From: Ruminococcus sp.
GTDB lineage: Bacteria > Bacillota > Clostridia > Oscillospirales > Ruminococcaceae
Direction: 5' to 3'
NCBI GenBank assembly: GCA_019417865.1
Contig: DYCW01000162.1
Coordinates: 1-20,239 of the forward strand
Length of the DNA stretch: 20,239 nt
The notes beneath the pieces are model-generated. The model ran no database searches and was not told the DNA's origin. It worked only from the letters and a program-made list of their open reading frames with translations. Each line of letters begins with the position of its first letter. The stretch's first letter is position 1. The translations under genes were made by a program, and so were the position numbers. Positions 1 through 7,810 of the stretch are shown here, piece by piece.

Positions 1-824
1 CCCATGCACTGTCTGCCAATGCCGGAAACGAACCGGTTCGCTGTCATATCAAACTGGATACCGGCATGGGACGGATTGGTTTCCGGAGCAATGACCCGCA
101 AACTTGTGTGGAGGAAATTCTGCCGTTGTTCTCGCTGCCGCAGCTGAAAATAGAAGGACTGTACACTCACTTTGCCGTGGCAGACTGCCCGAACGATGCA
201 GAACATACCGCCTATACGGATGAACAGGAAAAACGGATTCTGACCGTTTATGACCTGCTTGCAGAAAACGGACACAAACTGCCGCATCTGCACTTTATGA
301 ACAGTGCTGCAACCGTTTATCGTCCGAATCCTCGCTGTACGCTGGCAAGAGTGGGCATTATTCTGTATGGTCTGCTGCCGAATTATCCCGTTCCAGTTCC
401 GCTGCCGCTGAAACCAGTGATGACACTGAAGTCAGTCATCTCCCATATCAAAGAAGCAGAGAAAGGCGACTGTATCAGCTATGGCAGAACCTACACCATT
501 CCGCATGCCAGCCGGATTGCCACTGTTACGATCGGCTATGCAGACGGCTATGCCCGACTGCTTTCCAACAAAGCATATGCACTGGTACATGGCGTTGCCT
601 GTCCGATTGTCGGGCGGGTCTGCATGGATCAGCTCATGCTGGATATTTCCGAGGTGAAAGAACCCGTACAGCTGGGAGATGAGGTCACGATGTTCGGCAC
701 GGAAGGCAATACCACCATTACAGCGGACGAACTGGCGGCATTCTATGGAACAATTGGATATGAAGTCGTCTGCGGCATTTCCAAGCGAGTGCCGAGAGTC
801 ATTGTAAATAAGCAAATAAAATAA
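1..824 (+). CDS. alr: Alanine racemase, 5'-truncated
   Basis: PLP-dependent alanine racemase, which supplies D-alanine for peptidoglycan; cytosolic. The reading frame is open from base 3, so the start and the PLP-lysine region lie outside the window. About 273 residues remain: the end of the TIM barrel and the whole C-terminal beta domain. Visible family motifs are KLDTGMGRIGF near the left edge, HFMNSAA, the SYGRTYT segment carrying the catalytic tyrosine of the family, the TIGYADGY strand, and VGRVCMDQ, whose Cys-Met pair shapes the active site. The first ATG in the window (66) is internal to the LDTGMGRIG motif and is not the start. The protein ends with a normal family C-terminus (GYEVVCGISKRVPRVIVN). 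No clear terminator follows; a weak 6-bp inverted repeat lies at 861-884. Identification is secure; only the N-terminus is missing. Confidence 0.95.
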   Translation, partial: HALSANAGNEPVRCHIKLDTGMGRIGFRSNDPQTCVEEILPLFSLPQLKIEGLYTHFAVADCPNDAEHTAYTDEQEKRILTVYDLLAENGHKLPHLHFMNSAATVYRPNPRCTLARVGIILYGLLPNYPVPVPLPLKPVMTLKSVISHIKEAEKGDCISYGRTYTIPHASRIATVTIGYADGYARLLSNKAYALVHGVACPIVGRVCMDQLMLDISEVKEPVQLGDEVTMFGTEGNTTITADELAAFYGTIGYEVVCGISKRVPRVIVNKQIK

Positions 825-982
825 CATGTGTTCGACGGCATGGATTCTATTGATACCAACGGCGAAAATGCTTTGCGATTCGCCAACAGATCCGTCTTTG
901 TCCATCCCACACACGCTATCCTCTCATCCCATTATCCGCATCGGCTCTCCCTGATTAGCCTTGCCCTGAAAGGAGATTTTTT

Positions 983-3900
983 GTGAGTGAAATCAAATTA
1001 CAGCAGAAAGCTGCTTATACCCTCGGCATTGACGTTGGCTCTACCACTGTCAAAACCGTCATCTTAGATGCAGAACACCACGTCCTGCACAGTACCTACC
1101 AACGGCATTTCTCTAAAGTCAAAGAAGCCGTTGCAGAACAGCTCCAAGCCATTATCCAGGAACATCCGGCAACGCTGTTCTCCGTCCATATGACCGGTTC
1201 AGCCGGTCTGGGACTGGCAACTGCCGCAAAAATTCCCTTTGTACAGGAAGTCCATGCTGCCTTTCTTGCCGTCAAGGAACGCTATCCGCAGGCAGATGCC
1301 GTCATTGAACTCGGCGGCGAAGATGCAAAAATTATCTTCCTGACCGGCGGTGTCGAACAGCGTATGAACGGTTCCTGTGCCGGCGGTACGGGAGCCTTTA
1401 TCGACCAGATGGCAACCCTGCTGGATGTGTCTGTTGACGAACTCGACCGCATGGCACTGAAAGCCGACCGTACCTACCCGATCGCTGCACGCTGCGGCGT
1501 ATTTGCAAAATCCGATATTCAGCCACTGTTGAATCAGGGGGCAAAACGGGAAAATGTGGCTGCCAGCATCTATCAGGCAGTGGTGGATCAGACGGTTTCC
1601 GGTTTGGCACAAGGACGCAAAATCGAAGGGCATGTCCTCTTCCTCGGCGGCCCACTTTCGTTCCTACAGGGACTCCGCAATGCCTTTATGCAGACGCTGC
1701 ACTTGGATGCAGACCATGCTATCTTCCCGGTAGACGGCAGAACGTTTGTTGCCTATGGCTGTGCACTGGCTGCGGAAACCAGCTGCGAAAATCCTCTCAC
1801 TGGCGAAGCCCTGCTGAAGCAAATCCAAACCGCAGAAACCAATCACACGGTGGTTGCAGATCAGCCGCTGTTCAGCTATCAGGAGGAATACGACCGCTTT
1901 CGGGAACGGCATGCCAAAAATGATGTTCCGCACGGTGACTTGCATACGTATCAGGGAAAAGCCTACCTCGGTGTGGATGCCGGTTCGACGACCACAAAAG
2001 TGGCTCTCATCGGCGAAGACAATACCCTGCTCTATTCGTTTTACGAAACCAATAAGGGGCAGCCGCTGGAATGTGTCAAGCGTGCACTGGAAACCCTCTA
2101 TCAGAGAAAACACCCGAATCTGGAAATCTGCGGCAGTGCCGTCACCGGTTACGGGGAAGAAATGCTGAAAGCCGGTCTGGGCATTGATTTTGGAATCGTG
2201 GAAACGGTGGCACATTTTCGAGCAGCCGAATTTTTCTGTCCAGATGTGGACTTTATCATTGACATCGGCGGACAGGACATCAAGTGTTTCCAGATTAAAA
2301 ACAAGGCAATTGACAGCATTATGCTGAATGAAGCCTGCTCCTCTGGCTGTGGTTCGTTCATTCAGGCGTTTGCCAATGCACTGGGCTACGATGTGGCAGA
2401 GTTTGCGAAACTGGGCTTATTTGCAGAACGACCGGTTGACCTTGGTTCCCGCTGTACGGTCTTCATGAACAGCAGTGTCAAGCAGGCACAGAAGGACGGG
2501 GCAACGGTTGCAGATATTTCTGCCGGGTTGTCCGGTTCTATTGTCAAGAATGCCATTTACAAAGTCATTCGTGCCCGTTCCCCGGAAGAACTGGGCAACC
2601 ACATTGTGGTACAGGGCGGTACCTTCCTGAATGATGCCGTTCTGCGGTGCTTTGAACGGGAACTGGGACGAGAAGTGATTCGTCCTGCCATCTCTGGTCT
2701 GATGGGAGCATTCGGTGCTGCTATTTATGCAAAGGAGCACACCAGCGGCAAGAGTTCCCTGCTCTCCCTGATGGATCTGCACACCCTGACTTACCGTACA
2801 CAAAATACCACCTGCAATGGCTGTACGGCACATTGCAGCCTGCAAATTCTGCGGTTCTCCAACGGCAAACGATTCATTGCCGGCAACCGCTGTGAACGAG
2901 GGGCAGGCATCTCTAAAAAAGAACAGATCCCGAATCTGGTGGACTGGAAATATGAAACCCTGCGTGCCCTGACAGACCGCCAGCCCGAACAACACAAGGC
3001 AACGGTTGGGCTGCCAATGGCACTGCACTATTATGACCAATTACCGCTATGGTACACATTCTTTACAGAGTTGGGATTTGCCGTGAAACTCTCTGAGGAA
3101 AGTACGCGAAAGACCTACTACAAGGGACAGAGCACCATTCCCTCCGATACCGTTTGCTATCCGGCAAAGCTGGCACATGGACATATGGAAAGTCTGCTGG
3201 AACAGAAGGTCGATTTCATCTTCTATCCCTGTATGACCTATAACATAGATGAAGGGGATTCCGATAACCACTTTAACTGTCCGGTCGTTGCCTATTATCC
3301 GGAACTGCTGCTGGCGAATAATGAGAAACTGAACGAACAGAACTTCTTACATCCATTCTTAGATTTGAACCGCCGAAAACACGTGGTAACGGTCTTACAT
3401 GCCTGTCTTTCCGACTATGTCACAAAAAAGGAAATTGCAGCCGCATTGGAGCGGGGCTTTACCGCATTAGAAAACTATCATACACAAATTGCACAAACGG
3501 CACAGGAGATTGTCCGGCAGGCTCGGGCGGCTGGAAAAACCATCGTTGTGCTGGCAGGCAGACCCTATCACATTGATCCGGAAATCAACCATGGTATTCA
3601 CAAGCTGATCAGCAGTCTGGGCATGGCAGTGATTACAGAAGATAGCATTGCTGGACTGGCACAGACGCCGGAATTACAGGCATTGAACCAGTGGACCTAT
3701 CATTCGAGAATGTACCGTGCGGCACAGTATGTGACGACACAGCCTGATTTTCAACTGGTGCAACTGGTTTCCTTTGGCTGCGGCATTGATGCGATTACCA
3801 CGGATGAGGTACGGCGAATTTTGGAGCAGGGCGGCAAGCTGTATACACAACTGAAAATTGATGAGATCAGCAATTTGGGGGCTGCTAAAATTCGCTTGAG

Positions 3901-3991
3901 AAGCTTAAAGGCAGCGATTGGTGCAGATGTGTCGAACCCGCAAGCAGAAAAGCCTGTTGCAAAAGAAGAAAAAGAACCGATTTCCGTATAA
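983..3991 (+). CDS. Acyl-CoA dehydratase activase-like protein: two BcrAD/BadFG ATPase domains plus DUF2229
   Basis: Probable ATP-driven electron-activating protein of the 2-hydroxyacyl-CoA dehydratase activator superfamily (HgdC/BadF/BcrA), 1002 residues. The start is GTG 983, with AAAGGAG 7 nt upstream. Two ASKHA ATPase repeats are visible: residues about 12-265 (GIDVGSTTVK, ELGGEDAK, NGSCAGGTG with Cys132, and Cys171) and about 327-585 (GVDAGSTTTK, DIGGQDIK, NEACSSGCG with Cys452 and Cys456, and Cys491). In HgdC the equivalent cysteines hold a [4Fe-4S] cluster between subunits; here one chain carries two sets, so a pseudo-dimer is likely (inference). A cysteine-rich linker follows (CNGCTAHC plus Cys637), then a DUF2229 domain from about 674. 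Many Firmicute homologues continue into an HgdB-like C-terminal part of about 400 residues; here that part is the separate gene at 4526. The physiological substrate is unknown. Confidence 0.85.
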   Translation: MSEIKLQQKAAYTLGIDVGSTTVKTVILDAEHHVLHSTYQRHFSKVKEAVAEQLQAIIQEHPATLFSVHMTGSAGLGLATAAKIPFVQEVHAAFLAVKERYPQADAVIELGGEDAKIIFLTGGVEQRMNGSCAGGTGAFIDQMATLLDVSVDELDRMALKADRTYPIAARCGVFAKSDIQPLLNQGAKRENVAASIYQAVVDQTVSGLAQGRKIEGHVLFLGGPLSFLQGLRNAFMQTLHLDADHAIFPVDGRTFVAYGCALAAETSCENPLTGEALLKQIQTAETNHTVVADQPLFSYQEEYDRFRERHAKNDVPHGDLHTYQGKAYLGVDAGSTTTKVALIGEDNTLLYSFYETNKGQPLECVKRALETLYQRKHPNLEICGSAVTGYGEEMLKAGLGIDFGIVETVAHFRAAEFFCPDVDFIIDIGGQDIKCFQIKNKAIDSIMLNEACSSGCGSFIQAFANALGYDVAEFAKLGLFAERPVDLGSRCTVFMNSSVKQAQKDGATVADISAGLSGSIVKNAIYKVIRARSPEELGNHIVVQGGTFLNDAVLRCFERELGREVIRPAISGLMGAFGAAIYAKEHTSGKSSLLSLMDLHTLTYRTQNTTCNGCTAHCSLQILRFSNGKRFIAGNRCERGAGISKKEQIPNLVDWKYETLRALTDRQPEQHKATVGLPMALHYYDQLPLWYTFFTELGFAVKLSEESTRKTYYKGQSTIPSDTVCYPAKLAHGHMESLLEQKVDFIFYPCMTYNIDEGDSDNHFNCPVVAYYPELLLANNEKLNEQNFLHPFLDLNRRKHVVTVLHACLSDYVTKKEIAAALERGFTALENYHTQIAQTAQEIVRQARAAGKTIVVLAGRPYHIDPEINHGIHKLISSLGMAVITEDSIAGLAQTPELQALNQWTYHSRMYRAAQYVTTQPDFQLVQLVSFGCGIDAITTDEVRRILEQGGKLYTQLKIDEISNLGAAKIRLRSLKAAIGADVSNPQAEKPVAKEEKEPISV

Positions 3992-4055
3992 GAAAAGAAG
4001 AACAAAACACGCCGCAGGCAACTGCGGTCAAGCTGGCTCAGCTTGGCGGAAGGGT

Positions 4056-4080
4056 GCAGGGGAACAAGCTGTTCCCCTGC
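4056..4080. repeat. Perfect 11-bp inverted repeat with 3-nt loop
   Basis: GCAGGGGAACA and TGTTCCCCTGC are separated by AGC. This would form a very stable hairpin on either strand. No T-tract follows on the plus strand, so it is not a standard intrinsic terminator for the upstream gene. Confidence 0.8.
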
Positions 4081-4124
4081 AAAGGGAACGAGTTGAAGTC
4101 CGTAAAGGAACGAGAAACAAGACA

Positions 4125-4220
4125 CCGCTGTCCGCCATTCTAAAAACAAACCAGCATCAACAAGCAAAATTTAGAGTAAAAAGGTTGCAAGTTCGTACAA
4201 CGTACTATGGCGGACAGCGG
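4125..4220. repeat. 14-bp perfect inverted repeat pair
   Basis: CCGCTGTCCGCCAT (4125-4138) and ATGGCGGACAGCGG (4207-4220) are exact reverse complements with 68 nt between them. The right arm is also the start of the dispersed block shared with 10812-10858. Confidence 0.8.
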
Positions 4221-4346
4221 ACACAGGTGAACAGCGTAGCGGATTCGCCGGACGGTCTGAAAAAGGATTCCCTAGGAAGTTATTCCCACAAGTTTCTAAA
4301 TAAAACGGTCTGCCCTCTGCCTGTGTGCGTTTTCCTTGTACGAACT
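4190..4346. repeat. 11-bp perfect inverted repeat pair flanking the dispersed block
   Basis: AGTTCGTACAA (4190-4200) and TTGTACGAACT (4336-4346) are exact reverse complements. They bracket the block at 4211-4256, as terminal arms of a small element would. No target-site duplication is evident. Confidence 0.7.
4211..4256 (+). repeat. Dispersed repeat block, copy A
   Basis: By hand alignment this block matches 10812-10858 at 37 of 47 columns with one gap. It starts CGGACAGCGGACACAGG and contains TTCGCCGG. About 80 nt further on, a second shared stretch (4333-4356, CTTGTACGAACTCAC plus a T-run) matches 10884-10907 (CTTGTCAAACTCACG plus a T-run). The shared order of two blocks argues for a common origin. 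Confidence 0.5.
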
Positions 4347-4525
4347 CACTTTTTTCATAAAATTTGCCCTTCCCTTTTATCCCTTCGGGACATTTCCCCG
4401 CACTGCGAGGAAATCACCCAACAGTATTTTTGAAAAACTGCTGCACCGAAAAACATTTTATTTCGCCGTTCGGCGGAGAAACCATCGATAGAATTTTCAT
4501 TCGCCGTTTTTAATAGGAGTTGTCT

Positions 4526-5752
4526 ATGAACTATCAGCAATTTACACCTGAAATGCGAAAAACGCATACCATATTAGTCCCCAATATGCTGCCGATTCAC
4601 TTTCGGCTTTTAATCTCTATCTTTGAACAGTACGGCTATCATATGGAACTGCTGGAGTCTACCTCCCGTACCGTTGTGGAAGAGGGGCTGAAAAACGTCC
4701 ACAACGACACCTGTTATCCGGCACTGCTTGTCGTCGGACAGTTTATGGAGGCACTCAAAAGCGGCAAATATGACCCTGACAAAACCGCTCTGCTCATCAC
4801 GCAGACCGGCGGCGGATGCCGGGCTTCCAACTATATTCATCTGCTGCGAAAGTGCATGGCAAAGCAATTTCCACAGGTACCAGTCATTTCTTTGAACTTT
4901 GCCGGTCTGGAAAAGGCAAGCGGCTTTCAGCTGACCTTGCCGCTCTGTCTCAAGTTGGTATATGGCGTTCTGTATGCCGACCTGCTGATGACTTTGTACA
5001 ACCAGTGCCGCCCCTATGAACTGAACGAGGGGGAATCGCAGCAGGTGCTGGATCTTTGGCAGGAAAAGCTGGAAAAGCTATTCCAGACCAATCACTACCG
5101 CAGTACAAAGAAGTGGTATACTGCCATGTTAGAGGACTTTGCAGCCATTCCCCGCAGTCAGAAACCAAAAATGAAAGTGGGCATCATCGGCGAAATCTAT
5201 GTCAAGTACTCTCCGCTTGCCAACAACCATCTGGAGGATTTCCTGTTACAGGAGGGTTGCGAACCGGTTGTGCCAACGTTGATGTCATTTGTATTATACT
5301 GTGCTGCCAACTCGGAAAACAATGCAAAACTATATCAATACCGCAATCTGCATACCACGCTATTCGGCATTGGTTACAAATTCCTGCACGGCAAACAGAT
5401 GGAAACCATCCGCTGCATGGAGGAACATGGTGTCTTTACGCCGATGCATAACTTTGAAGAGCTGCGGAAAGCGGCGGACAAGTACACCAATCAGGGCATT
5501 TGCATGGGAGAAGGCTGGATGATTACGGCTGAGATGGCGGTGCTCGTGGAACATGGTATCAAAAATATCATCTGTACACAGCCGTTCGGCTGCCTGCCGA
5601 ATCACATTGTGGCAAAGGGGATGTCACGAACGATCAAACAGGCATATCCAGATGCCAATATTGTTGCCATTGACTATGACCCCGGTGCGACCAAGGTCAA
5701 TCAGGAAAACCGAATTAAGCTCATGCTGGCATCGGCGGCAGCGGAAAAATAA
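4526..5752 (+). CDS. HgdB-like 2-hydroxyacyl-CoA dehydratase-family protein
   Basis: 408 residues, related to the C-terminal part of the large activase-related proteins and to the alpha/beta subunits of 2-hydroxyacyl-CoA dehydratases. The start is ATG 4526, six bases after AGGAG (4515-4519); an in-frame TTG at 4520 abuts the ribosome site and is rejected. Visible conserved elements include NDTCYPALLVVGQF, TQTGGGCRASNY, VGIIGEIYVKYSPLANNHL, GEGWMITAEM and CTQPFGCLPNH, with cysteines in each of the first, second and last that could bind an iron-sulfur cluster (inference). It probably works with the product of 983-3991 as the electron-accepting partner, since the two are one polypeptide in many relatives. 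The next gene starts 1 nt after its stop. Substrate unknown. Confidence 0.8.
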   Translation: MNYQQFTPEMRKTHTILVPNMLPIHFRLLISIFEQYGYHMELLESTSRTVVEEGLKNVHNDTCYPALLVVGQFMEALKSGKYDPDKTALLITQTGGGCRASNYIHLLRKCMAKQFPQVPVISLNFAGLEKASGFQLTLPLCLKLVYGVLYADLLMTLYNQCRPYELNEGESQQVLDLWQEKLEKLFQTNHYRSTKKWYTAMLEDFAAIPRSQKPKMKVGIIGEIYVKYSPLANNHLEDFLLQEGCEPVVPTLMSFVLYCAANSENNAKLYQYRNLHTTLFGIGYKFLHGKQMETIRCMEEHGVFTPMHNFEELRKAADKYTNQGICMGEGWMITAEMAVLVEHGIKNIICTQPFGCLPNHIVAKGMSRTIKQAYPDANIVAIDYDPGATKVNQENRIKLMLASAAAEK

Positions 5753-5753
5753 G

Positions 5754-6185
5754 ATGGAGAAAATTCGAACGGAAATCATGGATATCATCGAATTGATTAA
5801 AGAAAAGTACGGAGATCGTTGTCAACTTCGTTCTCCCCTGACAAAAAAGCAATATGAAAAAGCAAAGAAACAGCTGCCCGCTGAACTTTGCGAAATATTA
5901 AGGGTCAGTAATGGAATAGATGAAACGATGAAAGACCCGAATACAAATCAAACAATGGTTATTGATTCTATTATCTATACGTTGGCTGCAATTAAAAATG
6001 AAACGGAACACTATAGAAGTGAATTCGGTGGAAATGGCTTTGTATTTGCAGGCAACGGTGCAGGCGATTTTTATGTGCTCAAGCCGGATGGCAGTATCGC
6101 TTTATATGAATATTTCTATCTATCAGAATCGTATGAAGCGGATTCTTTATGGGATTTCTTCCAAACTCCCACTTTACAGAGCTAA
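5754..6185 (+). CDS. SMI1/KNR4 (SUKH) domain protein
   Basis: 143 residues from ATG 5754, which lies 1 nt after the previous stop; an in-frame ATG at 5778 is an alternative. No strong ribosome site is seen (only GGCAGCGGAA), so translational coupling to the upstream gene is likely. SUKH features: a helical N-terminus (MDIIELIKEKYGD), the LPAELCEILRVSNGI segment, and the core strands GFVFAGNGAGDFYVLKPDGS followed by IALYEYFYLSESYE. Bacterial SUKH proteins are mostly immunity proteins against polymorphic or contact-dependent toxins, though some have other roles. No toxin gene is adjacent. The coding sequence is clearly AT-richer than its upstream neighbour (for example 16 of 60 bases G+C at 5941-6000 against 32 of 60 at 4921-4980), which suggests acquisition. 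Confidence 0.75.
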   Translation: MEKIRTEIMDIIELIKEKYGDRCQLRSPLTKKQYEKAKKQLPAELCEILRVSNGIDETMKDPNTNQTMVIDSIIYTLAAIKNETEHYRSEFGGNGFVFAGNGAGDFYVLKPDGSIALYEYFYLSESYEADSLWDFFQTPTLQS

Positions 6186-6220
6186 GAGAAATCAAAATGG
6201 ATATCGGAGGGCAACATGAT

Positions 6221-6706
6221 ATGGATGATAAGGCGATTCAATTTGTTAATTCATTGATAGGAAAGAAACTGGTTCATTTTTGTTGTGAAGTTGAAATACT
6301 CGATTTCAGTTTTGACCCGCTTGCTCTTCATGCCATGGGATGTTCAAGAGTGATAAAAAACAATGACATTCTTGTAACGACTCTGGACTATCAATCATGG
6401 GATCAAATGGAGAGCACCAATAATGATGAATGGTTCAATATGAAAAGGTTCCATTCTGAAATCGTAGGCGGTACTGTAACTTCTGTTGCAATCAACTCGT
6501 GGCATGATCTGCACATCGAATTAGACAATGGTGTTACAATTGAATGCCTGATTGCAAATGCTTATCCACATTTTGAGGAAGAGTTTGAGCAATGGGTACT
6601 ATTTGAACCTACTGAACCTACTAAGGAACACAGCGGAACGCTCTTGGCAGTTTACAATAAGCATGTGGAGTTCCGGAACAGATCTGTGTTACACTCTGAT
6701 ATGTAG
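6221..6706 (+). CDS. Unknown protein, possible immunity-type
   Basis: 161 residues from ATG 6221, supported by GGAGGG at 6206-6211 with 9 nt spacing; the upstream in-frame ATG 6197 overlaps that ribosome site and is less likely. It begins 35 nt after the SUKH gene and shares its AT-rich composition, so the two are probably one unit. I do not recognise a named family. The protein is acidic, has no signal peptide or membrane segment, and contains HFCCEVEILDFSF, a TTLDYQSWDQ segment, an alternating-strand core (VGGTVTSVAINSWHDLHIEL, then DNGVTIECLIANAYPHF) and an acidic EEEFEQWVLFEP helix. Size, composition and neighbour suggest an immunity-like or small accessory protein, but this is inference from context only. 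Confidence 0.7.
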   Translation: MDDKAIQFVNSLIGKKLVHFCCEVEILDFSFDPLALHAMGCSRVIKNNDILVTTLDYQSWDQMESTNNDEWFNMKRFHSEIVGGTVTSVAINSWHDLHIELDNGVTIECLIANAYPHFEEEFEQWVLFEPTEPTKEHSGTLLAVYNKHVEFRNRSVLHSDM

Positions 6707-6722
6707 AATAAAGATAACCAAC

Positions 6723-6759
6723 AAAAAGCCTGAGAACCCAAAAAGTTCTCAGGCTTTTT
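6723..6759. terminator. Bidirectional intrinsic terminator
   Basis: A 15-bp perfect stem (AAAAAGCCTGAGAAC and GTTCTCAGGCTTTTT) with a 7-nt loop. The A-run on the left and T-run on the right make it work on both strands: for the plus-strand gene ending at 6706 and the convergent minus-strand gene ending at 6801. Confidence 0.92.
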
Positions 6760-6764
6760 CTCTT

Positions 6765-6780
6765 TGTTTCACGTGAAACG
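6765..6780. promoter_or_regulatory. parS-like ParB-binding site (15/16)
   Basis: TGTTTCACGTGAAACG matches the chromosomal parS consensus TGTTNCACGTGAAACA except at the last base. The inner 14 bp (6766-6779) are a perfect palindrome. It sits 5 nt after the terminator between convergent genes. See the other copies at 7785, 10068 and 12451. Confidence 0.7.
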
Positions 6781-6800
6781 GAAAGAATCGTTTCAATTTT

Positions 6801-7184
6801 TTATTTTGTCAATGGCAAGCCATCCTTATCCGTAAAATTTCCGTTTTTAATCTGTACAATGTCATAAATTGTTCCAATCCAACAAAGTCCTATTGTAAGC
6901 AAGTAAACAACACCACTGGTTGTTTTTCCAACATAAAAGCGGTTCAATCCCCCAATCCCCAAAAATCCAAGACACGCTAAAAACATTGCCATCCCCTTGC
7001 TTTTTTGGCTGCTTTTCTGTTTTCTTTCTACACGTCCTGTTTGCACATTCTGTTCATTACTAACATTGTTTACAATTGTAATGTTTGGAATCTGTATCGA
7101 GGGCGTTTCTTTTTTCTCTGGAATCCATCCACAATAAGGACATCTTTCTCCCTCAAAATTTGCTCCACATTTCAAGCAATCCAT
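6801..7184 (-). CDS. TM2-domain membrane protein with N-terminal zinc ribbon
   Basis: 127 residues; the ATG at 7184 is preceded on the minus strand by AAGGAGT. The N-terminus holds a zinc ribbon (Cys3, Cys6, Cys15, Cys18; CLKCG and CPYCGW). A polar linker of about 40 residues follows, then a TM2 domain from about residue 65: a first membrane helix (MAMFLACLGFLGIGGLNRFY), a glycine turn with FYVGKTTSG, and a second helix (VVYLLTIGLCWIGTIYDIVQ). TM2 proteins are small inner-membrane proteins of unsettled function, common in Firmicutes. It is a single-gene unit with its own promoter (7262-7290) and shared terminator. Family assignment is firm; function is not. Confidence 0.88.
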   Translation of the reverse strand: MDCLKCGANFEGERCPYCGWIPEKKETPSIQIPNITIVNNVSNEQNVQTGRVERKQKSSQKSKGMAMFLACLGFLGIGGLNRFYVGKTTSGVVYLLTIGLCWIGTIYDIVQIKNGNFTDKDGLPLTK

Positions 7185-7261
7185 TTTTCACATACTCCTT
7201 TTCATCATGCTGCAATCGCAAAAAACTGCTTTCTCAACATGAAATATTTTTTTCCTTTCTC

Positions 7262-7290
7262 ATCTTATCACAAACATCACTATTTGTCAA
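7262..7290 (-). promoter_or_regulatory. Sigma-A promoter of the TM2 gene
   Basis: On the minus strand TTGACA (7285-7290) and TAAGAT (7262-7267) are spaced 17 bp. The start of the TM2 gene lies about 75 nt downstream. Confidence 0.8.
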
Positions 7291-7357
7291 GTTTCTTTTC
7301 TATATTTAAGTTTAAAATTTTTCTGGAAATGTTATGATTATATAAGAGGTGGTACGA

Positions 7358-7726
7358 TTGAACGGAAAAATAACAGGTGATAAAATCCGAGAAGCAAGAA
7401 AGCAGGCTGGTCTAACACAGTTACAGCTGGCTGATAAAATCTATGTCAGTGAAAGTTATATTGCATTGATTGAAAGCAATCGCCGCAGCCCTAGTATGCA
7501 CGTTCTCAGCAAAATTGCAGAAACGTTAAATGTCACCACAGATCAACTCGTCTTTAATGCAGATATCAGAACCACAGATTCTTTTACTTTGGAATGGCAA
7601 AATTTAATTCAGGACAGAAAGCCGGAAGAAATTGAAAGTGCTCTAAAAATGCTGAAAAATTATTTTATATGTCTGGATGATTTAAAAGCGTCTGCTTTCC
7701 ACCATCCCTCATCGGATCATACATGA
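7358..7726 (+). CDS. Xre/Cro-type HTH transcriptional regulator
   Basis: 122 residues. I chose TTG 7358 because AGAGGTGG (7345-7352) sits about 6 nt upstream; the in-frame GTG 7349 lies inside that ribosome site. An HTH_3 domain spans residues about 6-65: KIREARKQAGLTQLQLADKI, then YVSESYIALIESNRRSPSMH as turn and recognition helix, then LSKIAETLNVTTDQLVF. The C-terminal half is helical (PEEIESALKMLKNYF) and has no recognised sensor domain. It is transcribed alone, divergently from the TM2 gene across a 173-bp AT-rich gap, so regulation of that gene or of itself is plausible (inference). Confidence 0.85.
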   Translation: MNGKITGDKIREARKQAGLTQLQLADKIYVSESYIALIESNRRSPSMHVLSKIAETLNVTTDQLVFNADIRTTDSFTLEWQNLIQDRKPEEIESALKMLKNYFICLDDLKASAFHHPSSDHT

Positions 7727-7754
7727 ACAACATTTCTGACTGTGTATAAAAAAA

Positions 7755-7780
7755 GAGGACAACCTATATAGGCTGTCCTC
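7755..7780. terminator. Bidirectional intrinsic terminator
   Basis: The stem GAGGACA/TGTCCTC encloses a second small stem CCTA-TA-TAGG. An A-run (7747-7754) precedes and CTTTTG follows. It serves the HTH gene and the convergent glycosyltransferase operon. Confidence 0.85.
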
Positions 7781-7784
7781 CTTT

Positions 7785-7800
7785 TGTTCCACATGAAACA
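7785..7800. promoter_or_regulatory. parS-like ParB-binding site (15/16)
   Basis: TGTTCCACATGAAACA differs from the parS consensus TGTTNCACGTGAAACA only in the core (CACATG for CACGTG). It lies 4 nt after a bidirectional terminator between convergent genes, the same placement as the site at 6765. Confidence 0.55.
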
Positions 7801-7810
7801 ATTCGCTGAT

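Larger units (their letters stand above)
3992..4525. other. Hairpin-rich 534-bp intergenic region
   Basis: No convincing gene lies between the activase-like gene and its HgdB-like partner. The stretch is full of inverted repeats: CCGCAG/CTGCGG with a GCAA loop at 4012-4027, an 11-bp perfect stem at 4056-4080, a 14-bp perfect pair at 4125-4138 and 4207-4220, an 11-bp perfect pair at 4190-4200 and 4336-4346, a short stem with a TTCG loop near 4380-4390, and TTTCC..GGAAA at 4393-4413. An open frame crossing it (to 4433) overlaps the upstream gene out of phase and has no ribosome site. It could be a structured RNA, a small MITE-like insertion or a decayed element. The AGGAG at 4515-4519 serves the next gene. 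Confidence 0.6.

Noticed and set aside
3918..4433. 171-residue plus-strand open frame across the spacer
   Set aside because: It starts inside the upstream gene out of phase, has no ribosome site, and its translation is low-complexity basic sequence broken by hairpins.
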